A DNA stretch of 64,000 nt from JAOPZW01 sp963707695 (GTDB taxonomy: Bacteria > Actinomycetota > Thermoleophilia > Solirubrobacterales > Solirubrobacteraceae): positions 992,001 to 1,056,000 of the forward strand of contig CAVPQY010000004.1 of NCBI GenBank assembly GCA_963707695.1, read 5' to 3'. This document shows positions 36,275 through 47,693 of the stretch, piece after piece (the first letter of the stretch is position 1; every line of letters begins with the position of its first letter). A model generated the notes under the pieces. That model saw only the letters and a program-made list of their open reading frames with translations, ran no database searches and was not told where the DNA came from. Both the position numbers and the translations under genes were made by a program.

Positions 36275-39200
36275 CTACGGCGCCTGCTCCCCCACGGGCG
36301 GCGCCTCGGGATCGGGGCGGTCGGTCATGGACGTCGGCCACGAGCACAGGCCGCCGCGTCCGGGGCAGCGGGCGCACAGCCCCGCGTACGGCGCCGCGGC
36401 CGGCCGGTGGTCGCCGTCGAGCACCGGCCGCGCGGCGTCGAGCAGGAGCCCCTCGAGCGCCGGCGCGTCGGCCGCGACGTGGCGGACGGCGACGGGCTCG
36501 CCGGCGCGCTCGAGGTAGAGGTGCACGACCTCCACGGCCGGGTGGCCGGCGCGCAGGCAGGCCAGCGCGTACGCGGCGCGCTGCAGGGCGTAGTCGCGCG
36601 CCACGAGCGCGCCGAGGTCCTCGTCGCCGGCCGTGCGGTCGGTCTTGTAGTCCACGACGAGCGCCGTCCCGTCGGGCTCGGTCGCCAGGACGTCGACGAC
36701 GCCGTTGAGCAGCGGCGCGGCGGGTGCCCCCGGGGCGCGATCGGGCTCGCCGAGCAGCAGGGCGAAGGGCGCCTCGCGCTGGACGGCGCTCGCGGCGGCG
36801 AGCCGCGCGCGGACGTCGCTGCCGGCGAAGGCCCCGAGGAGCGCCAGCACGTCGGCGAGCGCCTCGTCGGAGAGGACGGCGTCGTGGTCGGCGGCGACGG
36901 CGCGCACCGCGTCGGCGTCCGGCGCCGGCGCGCCCGGGCGCAGGTCGGCCGTCTCGAGGACCTCGTGGACGATCGTGCCCCGCAGGCGCGCGTCGGGCCC
37001 GCGGGCGGCGTCCTCGCGCAGGTGCGGCGGCGGCTCGACCTCCCCGAGCCGCAGCGTGCGCCGCAGGTAGGCGCGGTAGCCGCACGCGGCGTGGTCGACG
37101 AGCGAGCTGTACGAGAGCGTGGCGGCCGCCGGCGCGGCGGGACGCGGGGCGGGCGCCGCGGCCGCGGGAGCGAGGGCCGTGCGCGCCGGCGCGGCGAAGT
37201 CGAAGCTGAGCTGGCCGGCCTCATCGGACGGCGCGGCCGCGGGCGGCGTCGGCGGCGCGCCGAGCTGCTCGGCGACGGCCGCGGGCGGCGAGCTCGCGTC
37301 GCCCGCCGCGGGCGGCCGGGTCGCGTCGCGCGGCGCGGCCGCGAGGGGGTCGGCGAGCACCCGCCCGACCGTCCCCGGCGCGTTGAGCACCGCGCGCACG
37401 GCGCCGCCGTGGTCCCCGACCGCGACGGTGAGCTCCGGGGCCTCGACGCTCACCGCCGTGGCGACGTCGGGCAGGAGCTCGGGCCCGAGCCACGAGAGCG
37501 GGGCGGCGCCGTGGCTCGGCTTCGGCCACTTCTCGCCGAGGGTGCACGCGCCGCTGAGGATGAGGCGCTCCTCGGCGCGCGTCATCGCGACGTGCAGGAC
37601 GCGCCGCTCCTCGGCGCGTTCGCGCGCCTTGCGGTCGTCCGCGAGCGCCTCGTAGTCGAGCGCCGGGCGGCTGGAGCCGTCCAGGCCCATGAGTCGCAGG
37701 CCGACGCGGTCGCCGTCGAGCAGGACGTCGGGGTGCTGGCGGTTGCCCGCTCGCCCGAGCCCCGCGCAGACGACGACCTTGAACTCGAGGCCCTTGGCCG
37801 CGTGCATGGTCATGAGCTGCACCGCGTCCTGGCCCTCGACCTCGACGGGCGCGTCGGTCTCGACCGCGTCCGCCTCGAGCTCGGCCAGCGCCAGGTCGAC
37901 GAAGGCGCGCACGTCGCGTCCCTCGCGCGCCTCGAAGCCCGCCGCGAGCCGCTGGAGCTTGCGCACGTTGGCCAGCCGCCGCGCGCCGCCGCGGAGGGCC
38001 AGCAGGTGCTCGTCGTAGCGGGTCGCGCGCACGACGCGGTCCAGCAGCTCGTCGAGGCCGTGGCGCGGGGCGACGGCGCGCTCGGCCACGAGGTGCGCCA
38101 CCAGCCGCTGCAGGCGCTGGTCGTCGTCGCGGCCCAGCCGCGGCCGCAGCGCGTGCGGGTCGCCCTCCACGTACGCGGCCACGAGCAGGTCCCAGAGCGC
38201 CGCCTCGCGCGCGGGGCGTGCCAGCCCCAGCAGGGCCAGCGCGTCGCTGCCGACGCCGCACAGCGGCGAGGCCAGGACGCCGAGGAGCGCGGTCTCGTCG
38301 CGCGGGTTGGCCAGCGCCGAGAGCCACGCGAGGAGGTCGCGGACCTGGCGGCGGCCCCACCAGCCGCGCCCGCCGCCCGAGAGCGTCGTGAAGCCGACGT
38401 CCTGCAGGGCGCGCTCGATCGGCGCCAGCGCCCGCAGGGCACGTGCGAGCACCACGACCTCGCCCGCCCGGCACTCGCCCGCGTCGACGAGCGCGCGCAC
38501 GCGCTGGGCGACCAGGCGCGCCTCGGCCGCCAGCGACGGCCGGTCGGCGTCGAGGCCCGCCCCCAGGGCCGCCGCGAGCTCCGGGGAGGCGGCCGGCGGG
38601 GTCGTGGTGCCGTTCGTCGCCCCGTCCCAGGCCGTGGCGTCGGTGAGCAGCAGCTCGACGCGCCCCGCCGGGTCGGGCGGCTCGACGCGTCCCGCCACGA
38701 GCGGGACGTAGCCCTCGCCGTGGCCGGGGCCGAAGGCGTGGTCGAGCGTGGCCAGGAGGTCGGGCCGCGCCCGGAAGCTCGTGGCCAGCTCGGCCGTGGC
38801 CTCGCGCATCGCGAGCTCCGCGCGGCGGCGGCGGAAGACCTCGACGTCGGCGTGGCGGAACCCGTAGATCGACTGCAGCTCGTCGCCGACGACGAACGTC
38901 GCCTCGACGCCGAGGAGGTCGAGGAGCTCGAGCTGCAGCGGGTTCGTGTCCTGGAACTCGTCGACCATCACGCGGGCGAAGCGCTCGCGCAGCGCGGCCG
39001 CGACGGCGGGCTGGTCGCGCAGCAGGTCGCGGGCGACGAGCTCGAGGTCGGCGAAGTCCACGGCCGAGCGCGCCCGCTTGGCGGTGGCGTAGGCGGCCGC
39101 GAAGGCGCGCAGGAGGTCGTCGAGGCAGCCGAGGACGGGGACGGCGGCCGCGTCGTCGCGGGCGCGGAGGTAGGCCGCGCACGCCTCGAGGTAGGCCGCC

Positions 39201-40003
39201 ACGCGCTCGTCCTGGAGCTCGCGCACCCGTCCGGCGCCGAACGACCAGCCCGCGCAGGCCGCGGCGGGGGGCAGCGCGCCGGGCGCCGTCGCCGCGAGCG
39301 TCGCCCGGCAGGCGCGCACCGCCGCGAGGGCCTTGTCGAGCGTGCTCAGCGTCCGGCTCGCCCCGGTCAGCGCGGACTCCGCGGCCGCGGCCGCGGCCTC
39401 GAGCCGCGCCCCCGCGGCCGCCACGTCCGGCGCGGCCGCCCCCGGCAGCGTGACCGGGCGGCCCCGGCTGCGCAGCTCGTCGTGGACCTCCCCCACGAGC
39501 TCGCCCAGGCGGTCGGCGCCGTAGGCGGCGGCGACGTCGAGCGCGGCCGCCGACGGCGGGCCGTCGCCCTCCAGCCAGCGGCCCAGCGCGACGTCGAAGG
39601 CCTCGCGGCGCAGCGCGCGCGCCGCGGGCTCGTCGAGGACCGCGAAGCCCGGGTCGAGCCCGGCGGCGACCGCGTGGGCGCGCAGCACGCGCGCGCAGAA
39701 CCCGTGGACGGTCGAGATCCAGGCGCCCTCGGCGTCGCGCGCGGCGTCGCGCAGCCCGCGCTCGAGGAGCCGCGCCCGGATCCGGTCGCGCAGCTCGCCG
39801 GCGGCCTTCTCGGTGAAGGTGATGGCGAGGATCCGGCCTGGCGCGAGCCCGTCGTCGGCGACCATCCGCACGAAGCGCTCGACGAGCACCGACGTCTTCC
39901 CCGAGCCGGCGTTGGCGGCCAGCAGGAGGGGCCCGTCGCGCCGGTCGATGGCGGCGGCCTGCTCCGCGCTGAAGGCCTGGCCGGGCATCGTCGCGGTGCT
40001 CAC
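36275..40003 (-). CDS. UvrD-family helicase-nuclease, AddA-like
   Basis: A 1242-residue superfamily 1A helicase with a C-terminal RecB-type nuclease, likely part of a double-strand break resection enzyme. Walker A is AANAGSGKTSVLVERF (about residues 21-36), the helicase motif II is VMVDEFQDTN, and motif VI lies in HVAMTRAEERLIL. The nuclease domain contains LNGVVDVLATEPDGTALVVDYKTDR elements with the PD-(D/E)xK Asp/Lys. Conserved cysteines (HAACGY, CARCPGRGGLCSW) suggest an iron-sulfur cluster as in AddB/AdnA. The GTG start overlaps the stop of the upstream AddB-like gene. Confidence 0.9.
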   Translation of the reverse strand: MSTATMPGQAFSAEQAAAIDRRDGPLLLAANAGSGKTSVLVERFVRMVADDGLAPGRILAITFTEKAAGELRDRIRARLLERGLRDAARDAEGAWISTVHGFCARVLRAHAVAAGLDPGFAVLDEPAARALRREAFDVALGRWLEGDGPPSAAALDVAAAYGADRLGELVGEVHDELRSRGRPVTLPGAAAPDVAAAGARLEAAAAAAESALTGASRTLSTLDKALAAVRACRATLAATAPGALPPAAACAGWSFGAGRVRELQDERVAAYLEACAAYLRARDDAAAVPVLGCLDDLLRAFAAAYATAKRARSAVDFADLELVARDLLRDQPAVAAALRERFARVMVDEFQDTNPLQLELLDLLGVEATFVVGDELQSIYGFRHADVEVFRRRRAELAMREATAELATSFRARPDLLATLDHAFGPGHGEGYVPLVAGRVEPPDPAGRVELLLTDATAWDGATNGTTTPPAASPELAAALGAGLDADRPSLAAEARLVAQRVRALVDAGECRAGEVVVLARALRALAPIERALQDVGFTTLSGGGRGWWGRRQVRDLLAWLSALANPRDETALLGVLASPLCGVGSDALALLGLARPAREAALWDLLVAAYVEGDPHALRPRLGRDDDQRLQRLVAHLVAERAVAPRHGLDELLDRVVRATRYDEHLLALRGGARRLANVRKLQRLAAGFEAREGRDVRAFVDLALAELEADAVETDAPVEVEGQDAVQLMTMHAAKGLEFKVVVCAGLGRAGNRQHPDVLLDGDRVGLRLMGLDGSSRPALDYEALADDRKARERAEERRVLHVAMTRAEERLILSGACTLGEKWPKPSHGAAPLSWLGPELLPDVATAVSVEAPELTVAVGDHGGAVRAVLNAPGTVGRVLADPLAAAPRDATRPPAAGDASSPPAAVAEQLGAPPTPPAAAPSDEAGQLSFDFAAPARTALAPAAAAPAPRPAAPAAATLSYSSLVDHAACGYRAYLRRTLRLGEVEPPPHLREDAARGPDARLRGTIVHEVLETADLRPGAPAPDADAVRAVAADHDAVLSDEALADVLALLGAFAGSDVRARLAAASAVQREAPFALLLGEPDRAPGAPAAPLLNGVVDVLATEPDGTALVVDYKTDRTAGDEDLGALVARDYALQRAAYALACLRAGHPAVEVVHLYLERAGEPVAVRHVAADAPALEGLLLDAARPVLDGDHRPAAAPYAGLCARCPGRGGLCSWPTSMTDRPDPEAPPVGEQAP

Positions 40004-42888
40004 GCGGCCTCGCACCGGCAGATCGACGGGTGCGCGCAGCCCCCGCGGTAGGCGCAGGTCGCCGGTCGGCCCTCCAGGCGCCCCGCCCGCAGCTCGGCCG
40101 CGGCCTGGACCGCCGCCGCCTCGACGTCGGCCAGCACGGCGGCGAAGCCCTCGTCGTCGACGCGGTCCGGGCGCTTCGCCGTCAGGCCGTCGTCGGCGTC
40201 GTCGCGCAGCAGCCCGCGCGGCTCGGTGTCCTTGCCGCCCAGCGGCTGGTAGAGGCCGCCCTGCGGCTCGACGCCGAGCAGCCGCCCCAGGGCCAGGAGG
40301 TACAGGCCGACCTGGAGGCGGCGGTCCGCGCGCCAGCGCTCCTGGGGCGCGGCGCCGCTGCGGCCCTTGTAGTCGATGACGAGGGCCCGGCGGCCGTCCG
40401 GGCTGAGGTCGACGCGGTCGACGCGACCCTGGAGCACGAGCTCGCCGCCGGCGAGCTCGACCGCCGGGTGGTCGTCGCCCTCCCCGCCGAAGGTCAGCTC
40501 GAAGTGCGTGGGCGCGTAGCGGCCGCCGTCGTGGGCGTGGCGCTCGAGCTCGCGCCACACGTCGGACTCGAGCCGGCGCAGGATCGCGCGCGACCGGTCC
40601 GGGTTCGGCGAGAGGGGGTGGTCGGCCCGGCGGCCCAGCACGCGCCCGAGGACCGCGCGGGCCTCGGGCAGCCGCTCCGGCGTCAGGCGCCCGCCGGCCG
40701 AGACGGTGCGCAGGACCTCCTCCAGCACGTCGTGGGCCAGGCCGCCCTGGCGCAGCGGCTCGGGGTCGGCCTCGAGCGCACCCGGACGCAGGAAGCGCTC
40801 GACGAACCAGCGGACGGGGCAGCCCGCCCACGCCTCCAGCCCCGAGGCGGAGACCGCCGGGCGCGCGGCGAGGGCGGCCAGGACCTCCGGGCTCGTGAGC
40901 GGACCGAGCGGGCGCTCGGTCCCGGTGGCCTCCGCCGGCCGCTCGACCGCCCCCAGGGCGCGCCGGCGCCGGCACTCCCACAGCGACGGGGCGAAGAGGT
41001 CGCGCACGTCGGACAGCAGCAGCGACGGGACGCGCGGGGCGCCGTCGTCGTCGGCGACGTGCCAGCTGAGCGCGAGCCGCTCCGTGGGGCGCGAGACCGC
41101 CGCGTAGAAGAGCGCCCGCTCGCGGTCCAGCGCGTCCTCGTGCAGGCGCAGCCGCAGGCCCGAGGCCGCGTTGAGCGCGCGGCGGTCGGCGTCCCCCAGG
41201 AACGGCTCGGGGCGCGGCGGGGCGGGGAAGGTCCCCTCCTGCAGCCGCGCCACGACGAGCGCGCGCACGCGGCGCGCCCGGAGCGCGAGCGGGCTCGTGA
41301 CGGCCACCGCCCCGGGCACCGACCGGTCCGCCGCGGGGACCTCGACCGCCGCGAGTGCGTCGGCCAGCGCCGCCGGCGCCGGCCAGAGGGCGGCGTCGTG
41401 TGCGGCGAGGGCGACGAGCTCGTCCAGCGCGCGCCGCAGGGCGGCGGCCACGCGGGCATCGAGCGTCTCGGCCCCCGCGAGGATCGCGGCCTCGCCGCGG
41501 TGGGGCGCGCTGAGCAGCCGCAGCGCCTCCGCGCCGAGGCGGTCGCGCAGGGCCCGGGGCCCGCGGCCGGCGGCCTCGCGCACCCGGTCCAGCGCGGCGA
41601 GCGGGAAGGTGGGGTGCGCCGCCTCCCAGAGCGCCCGCGCCCCGGCGGCTCCGGCGACGCCGGTGCGGCGCACCTCCGCCTCGAGGCGGTCCGCCAGCGC
41701 CGGGACGTCGAGGTGGCCGGGTGCGCGCAGCCAGGCCAGGAGGTCGGCGGCCGAGCCGTCGGCCAGCGCCGCGCGGACGAGCCCCACCACCGCGCGGCCG
41801 AGAGCCGTGTGGCCCGCGGGCAGGCGGCGGTCGACGGCGACCGGGATGCCCGCCGCGGCGAAGACCCGCTCGACGAGCGCGGCCGCCTCGCCCGGCGAGC
41901 GCACGACCACGGCGACCTCCTCCGGCGCGACCCCGCCGGCGAGCAGCGCCGCGACGTGCTCGGCCACGAGCTCGAGCTCGGCGCGCTCACCGCCGCCCTG
42001 CAGCAGGGCGACGGCGTCGCCCGCCTCGACCGCGGGGCCGCCCGGGCCGGCGTCCGAGGCGAAGAGCTCACGCTCGAGGTGGTGCAGCGCCGCCCGGGAG
42101 GCCGGCGCGTAGTGCTCGGCGCGCGCCGGCAGCTCCTCGTGGGTGGTGGCCAGGCCCTGGAGGACGTGGACGGCCTCCCCCGTGCCGCCGAACGCGGCCC
42201 GTCCCGCCTCGTGGGCGAGCGTCACCAGGACGTCCGCGCGGGCGTGGACGGCCAGCGTCTCCACCGCGTCGAGCTCGAGCGGCGTGAGGTCGTCGAAGCC
42301 GTAGAGGACGACGGGCGTGCCGCCCCAGCGCCCGGGGTCGAGGCGCAGCGCGTCGAGCGCCGCGCCCGCGTGCAGGACCGCGTCGGGGCGCCCGAGGCGG
42401 GCCAGCGCGTCGCGGTAGGCGCCGTAGAGCGCCCCGAGGTCCTCCGCGTAGGCGGTCCGGGCGAGGTCCTGTGCCGCCCAGGCCCGCACCGCGCGCCACC
42501 ACCGCCCCGGGTCGACGCGGCGCTCCTCGAGCTCGTCGACGAGGCGCAGGAGCGCCCGCGGGAAGCCGGCGGTCGCCGCCGAGGCGCCGAGCACGCGCAG
42601 GTCGGTCCGCGCGACGGCCACGGCGGCGACGCGCTCGCGCGCGAGCTCGCCCAGCGGGCGGCCGTGGAGACCGACGCGACGGGCGATCGTCTCCAGGAGC
42701 CGGTCGAAGGCCATCACGGACGCCCCGAAGACGAGGCCGTCCGCGGCGAGCTCGCGGCGGTAGGGCTCCACGTCGGCGGGCCGCGGGACGACGAGCAGGC
42801 TGCCGGCGCCGGCGCCGGCGCGCTGGGCGTCGAGGGCACGGCGCGCCTTGGCGGCGTTGGCGGGGCCGGTGACGAGGTGCAGGGGCAT
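40000..42888 (-). CDS. AddB-like PD-(D/E)xK nuclease with degenerate helicase domain
   Basis: A 962-residue partner of the downstream helicase-nuclease. The N-terminus aligns in layout with AddB but the Walker A equivalent is TGPANAAKAR, which lacks the GxGKT needed for ATP, so its helicase domain is probably structural. The C-terminal nuclease has LQGRVDRVDLS and ALVIDYKGR with catalytic Asp and Lys. The cysteines of CPVRWF and the C-terminal CAYRGGCAHPSICRC are the four-Cys iron-sulfur arrangement that stabilises this nuclease fold. It lies 130 bp upstream of the divergent SRPBCC gene and is coupled to the AddA-like gene by a 4-nt overlap. Confidence 0.88.
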   Translation of the reverse strand: MPLHLVTGPANAAKARRALDAQRAGAGAGSLLVVPRPADVEPYRRELAADGLVFGASVMAFDRLLETIARRVGLHGRPLGELARERVAAVAVARTDLRVLGASAATAGFPRALLRLVDELEERRVDPGRWWRAVRAWAAQDLARTAYAEDLGALYGAYRDALARLGRPDAVLHAGAALDALRLDPGRWGGTPVVLYGFDDLTPLELDAVETLAVHARADVLVTLAHEAGRAAFGGTGEAVHVLQGLATTHEELPARAEHYAPASRAALHHLERELFASDAGPGGPAVEAGDAVALLQGGGERAELELVAEHVAALLAGGVAPEEVAVVVRSPGEAAALVERVFAAAGIPVAVDRRLPAGHTALGRAVVGLVRAALADGSAADLLAWLRAPGHLDVPALADRLEAEVRRTGVAGAAGARALWEAAHPTFPLAALDRVREAAGRGPRALRDRLGAEALRLLSAPHRGEAAILAGAETLDARVAAALRRALDELVALAAHDAALWPAPAALADALAAVEVPAADRSVPGAVAVTSPLALRARRVRALVVARLQEGTFPAPPRPEPFLGDADRRALNAASGLRLRLHEDALDRERALFYAAVSRPTERLALSWHVADDDGAPRVPSLLLSDVRDLFAPSLWECRRRRALGAVERPAEATGTERPLGPLTSPEVLAALAARPAVSASGLEAWAGCPVRWFVERFLRPGALEADPEPLRQGGLAHDVLEEVLRTVSAGGRLTPERLPEARAVLGRVLGRRADHPLSPNPDRSRAILRRLESDVWRELERHAHDGGRYAPTHFELTFGGEGDDHPAVELAGGELVLQGRVDRVDLSPDGRRALVIDYKGRSGAAPQERWRADRRLQVGLYLLALGRLLGVEPQGGLYQPLGGKDTEPRGLLRDDADDGLTAKRPDRVDDEGFAAVLADVEAAAVQAAAELRAGRLEGRPATCAYRGGCAHPSICRCEAA

Positions 42889-42949
42889 GCGGGACGGAAC
42901 AGGGTCGCGCACCGCCCGGCGGACCTGACGTGCCTCCGCTCGTCGCGCC

Positions 42950-42973
42950 GTTCCGCCCGCCCGCACCGGGGTA
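42950..42973 (+). promoter_or_regulatory. SigB/SigF-type promoter upstream of the SRPBCC gene
   Basis: GTTC (42950-42953), 15 nt, then GGGTA (42969-42973) fits the GTTT-N15-17-GGGTA pattern recognised by SigF/SigB-type sigma factors. It lies about 45 bp before the ATG. Confidence 0.5.
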
Positions 42974-43018
42974 GCGCGACCCGGACGACCTGACAGCGAA
43001 GGACGAGGAGACCCCACG

Positions 43019-43483
43019 ATGTCGACCATCGAGCAGAGCATCGACGTGCACGTCCCCGTGCGGACCGCGTACGACCAGTGGACGCAGTTCGAGCAGTTCC
43101 CGCGGTTCATGGAGGGCGTCGAGGACGTCCGCCAGCTCGACGACACCCACACCCACTGGGTCACGAAGGTCGCCGGGAAGACGAAGGAGTTCGACGCCGT
43201 CATCACCGAGCAGCGCCCCGACGAGCGCATCGCCTGGACGTCCGAGGACGGTCCCGAGCACGCGGGCGTCGTGACCTTCCACCGCCTCGGCGACGGCGAG
43301 ACGCGCATCATGCTGCAGCTGGACTACGAGCCCGAGGGCCCGGCCGAGAAGATCGGCGACGCCCTCGGCGTCGTCAAGCACCGCGTCAAGGGCGACCTCG
43401 AGCGCTTCAAGGAGCTCGTCGAGGCCCAGGGAGGCGCCTCGGGCGCCTGGCGCGGCGAGGTCGATCAGACCGCGACGCGCTGA
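43019..43483 (+). CDS. SRPBCC-family (polyketide cyclase/START-like) protein
   Basis: A 154-residue helix-grip protein. It starts STIEQSIDVHVPVRTAYDQW and has QFPRFMEGVEDVRQLDDTH, the typical cyclase/dehydrase entry, with the long C-terminal helix (about 120-140). Such proteins bind hydrophobic ligands in a central pocket and in actinobacteria are often stress-induced. A clear GAGGAG site lies 9 nt upstream and a SigB/F-like promoter before it. The UV endonuclease follows after 55 bp. Confidence 0.85.
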   Translation: MSTIEQSIDVHVPVRTAYDQWTQFEQFPRFMEGVEDVRQLDDTHTHWVTKVAGKTKEFDAVITEQRPDERIAWTSEDGPEHAGVVTFHRLGDGETRIMLQLDYEPEGPAEKIGDALGVVKHRVKGDLERFKELVEAQGGASGAWRGEVDQTATR

Positions 43484-43538
43484 CCGCGGCGGCGCCCGCT
43501 TGCCGCTCCGGCCTGCGACCGCGGGGTAGGGCCCGGCC

Positions 43539-44501
43539 ATGCGCCTCGGGTTCGCGGTCAAGGTCCTGGGCGGCGGCGGGCTGCCGTCGCACGACACGCG
43601 GCGGTGGCAGTCCGGGCCCGGCCTCGACGTCTCGCTCGACGCGCTCGAGGCGGTCCTGGCCTACTGCGACGACCACGACATCCGCCTGTACCGGATGGCG
43701 ACGGGCCTGGCGCCCTACGCCTCGCACCCGGACCTGCCGCAGTTCCGCGACGCGCCGGCGCGGCACGCGGAGCGCCTGGCCGAGGTCGGGGCGACCGCCC
43801 GGCGGCTCGGGATCCGCCTGTCCTCGCACCCCGGCCAGTACACCGTCCTGAACTCCGAGGACGACGAGGTGCGGCGCCTGGCCGCCGTCGAGCTCGAGGT
43901 CCAGGCCGAGCTCATGGACGCGATGGGCCTCGGGCCCGAGGCGGTCGTCGTGCTGCACGTCGGCGGCGCGGCGGGTGGCACCGCGGCCGCGCTGGACCGC
44001 TTCGAGCGCGGCTTCGCGCTGCTCTCCGACGCGGCGCGCGGCCGGCTCGTCCTCGAGAACGACGACCGCACCTTCGCCCTGCGCGACGTGCTCGAGCTCA
44101 GCGGCCGCCTCGGCCGGCCCGTCGTCTGGGACATCCTGCACCACCACTGCAACGACCCCGATCGGATCCCCGACCGCGAGGCGCTCGAGCTCGCCCTGGC
44201 CACGTGGCCGGCGGGCGTGCGCCCGAAGGTCCACTACTCCACGCCCAAGACCGCGATCGAGGAGGTCAGGCGCAAGGTCGGCCGCCGCGTCGAGCGCCGC
44301 GTGGTCCTCCCCCAGCTGCGCGCCCACGCCGACCTCATCGACCCGATCGCCTTCGAGGCGTTCGCGCTGGGGACCGCCCGCGGGCTCGAGCTCGACGTGA
44401 TGCTCGAGGCCAAGGCGAAGGACCTCGCCCTCCTGCGCCTGCGCGAGCAGCTCGCCGCGCGCGGCGTCACGGGCGTCGACGACCATGCGCGGGCGGCTTA
44501 G
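43539..44501 (+). CDS. uvsE: UV-damage endonuclease UvsE/UvdE
   Basis: A 320-residue TIM-barrel repair endonuclease that nicks DNA 5' to UV photoproducts. The order of conserved blocks fits the family: LGFAVKVLGGGGLPSHDTRR at the N-terminus, SSHPGQYTVLNS (about 95-106), VVLHVGG, LVLENDDRTF (about 168-177) with a metal-ligand Glu, VVWDILHHHCN (about 195-205) and KVHYSTPK (about 232-239). Metal ligands His, Glu and Asp are kept. It is the main alternative excision pathway and joins Ku and AddAB-like genes nearby in DNA repair. Confidence 0.93.
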   Translation: MRLGFAVKVLGGGGLPSHDTRRWQSGPGLDVSLDALEAVLAYCDDHDIRLYRMATGLAPYASHPDLPQFRDAPARHAERLAEVGATARRLGIRLSSHPGQYTVLNSEDDEVRRLAAVELEVQAELMDAMGLGPEAVVVLHVGGAAGGTAAALDRFERGFALLSDAARGRLVLENDDRTFALRDVLELSGRLGRPVVWDILHHHCNDPDRIPDREALELALATWPAGVRPKVHYSTPKTAIEEVRRKVGRRVERRVVLPQLRAHADLIDPIAFEAFALGTARGLELDVMLEAKAKDLALLRLREQLAARGVTGVDDHARAA

Positions 44502-44537
44502 CGGATCGGCCGGCCGCGACCCGGCCGAGGACCGGCC

Positions 44538-45372
44538 CTACCGGTACTTCCAGCGGTGGAGGTCGCGCAGCAGGGCGCGGCGGTAGGCCCGCGCCGACCG
44601 CGCGCTCCCGAGGTCGCCGGAGCGCGTGCGCGCGACGAGCGTCGCCCGCGCGTCGCGCGGGCGGCGCAGGAGGTACAGGTCGGCGACGATCGCCGCGACG
44701 ATCCCGCGCGCGTCGTAGCGCTGGCGCTGGGCCCGGCGCAGCGTGGAGCGCTGGCGGCGCAGGTCGCGGCGCACCACGGCCGGGAAGCGGCGCGTGACCG
44801 GCCGCAGCCCCTGTCCGGCGCCGACGTACCGCAGGACCTGGACCGGCGTGGCGGAGGCGGCGTGGGACGTGTAGGCGTCGGAGAAGCGGTCGTCGGAGCT
44901 GACGACCTCGAGCCGGCGGTCGCCGTCGAGGTCGCGCAGGTCGTAGCCCCCGTTGCCCCAGCGGACCGTGCGGGTGAAGTAGCTCTGCTGCTGGCCGCCG
45001 ACCCAGCCCTCGACCTCGGTGACCGCACAGCAGTGCGCGCCGCCGGTGAAGCCGTCCACGAGGACCTCGGGCTCGCCGTCGGCGTCGAGGTCGACGAGCT
45101 GCAGCGCGTCCTGGCGACGCCCGCTGGGCGCCAGCACGCAGTCCGAGCTCCCGCAGTCCCGGGTGAAGAGCCGCGACGGCCCGGAGGCGACGGCGCCGCC
45201 GCGCGAGATCGTCAGCGTCGGGCGGCGCACGCCGAAGTCGCCCTTCGACCACGCGAGCGTGGCCTGGACGCTCCCGCTCGCCTTCGTGAGCGATCCGGCC
45301 GGGTCGGCCGCGGCCGGCGCGGCCGTCGCCAGGGCCGCCGCGGCCACGGCCGCGACGCCCACGAGCGCGGCC

Positions 45373-45395
<23 letters not shown>
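44538..45395 (-). CDS. Secreted protein with a VCBS/FG-GAP-like repeat
   Basis: A 285-residue exported protein with a signal peptide (about residues 1-32, Arg-rich start then Ala/Val-rich core, cleavage after APAAA). The mature part includes DLDADGEPEVLVDGFTGG and DLRDLDGDRRLEVVSSDDR, calcium-binding-like loops of FG-GAP/VCBS repeats, and a pair of Cys in GGAHCCAVTEVEG. The C-terminal third is very basic. I do not know its function. The GTG start lies inside the end of the topoisomerase III gene (23-nt overlap), so it may be read from the same transcript. Confidence 0.75.
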
Positions 45396-47647
<2,252 letters not shown>

Positions 47648-47693
47648 GGGCGGGTCACAGTAGCGCGGGCCCGGACGGCGCGCCGATCGCGCG

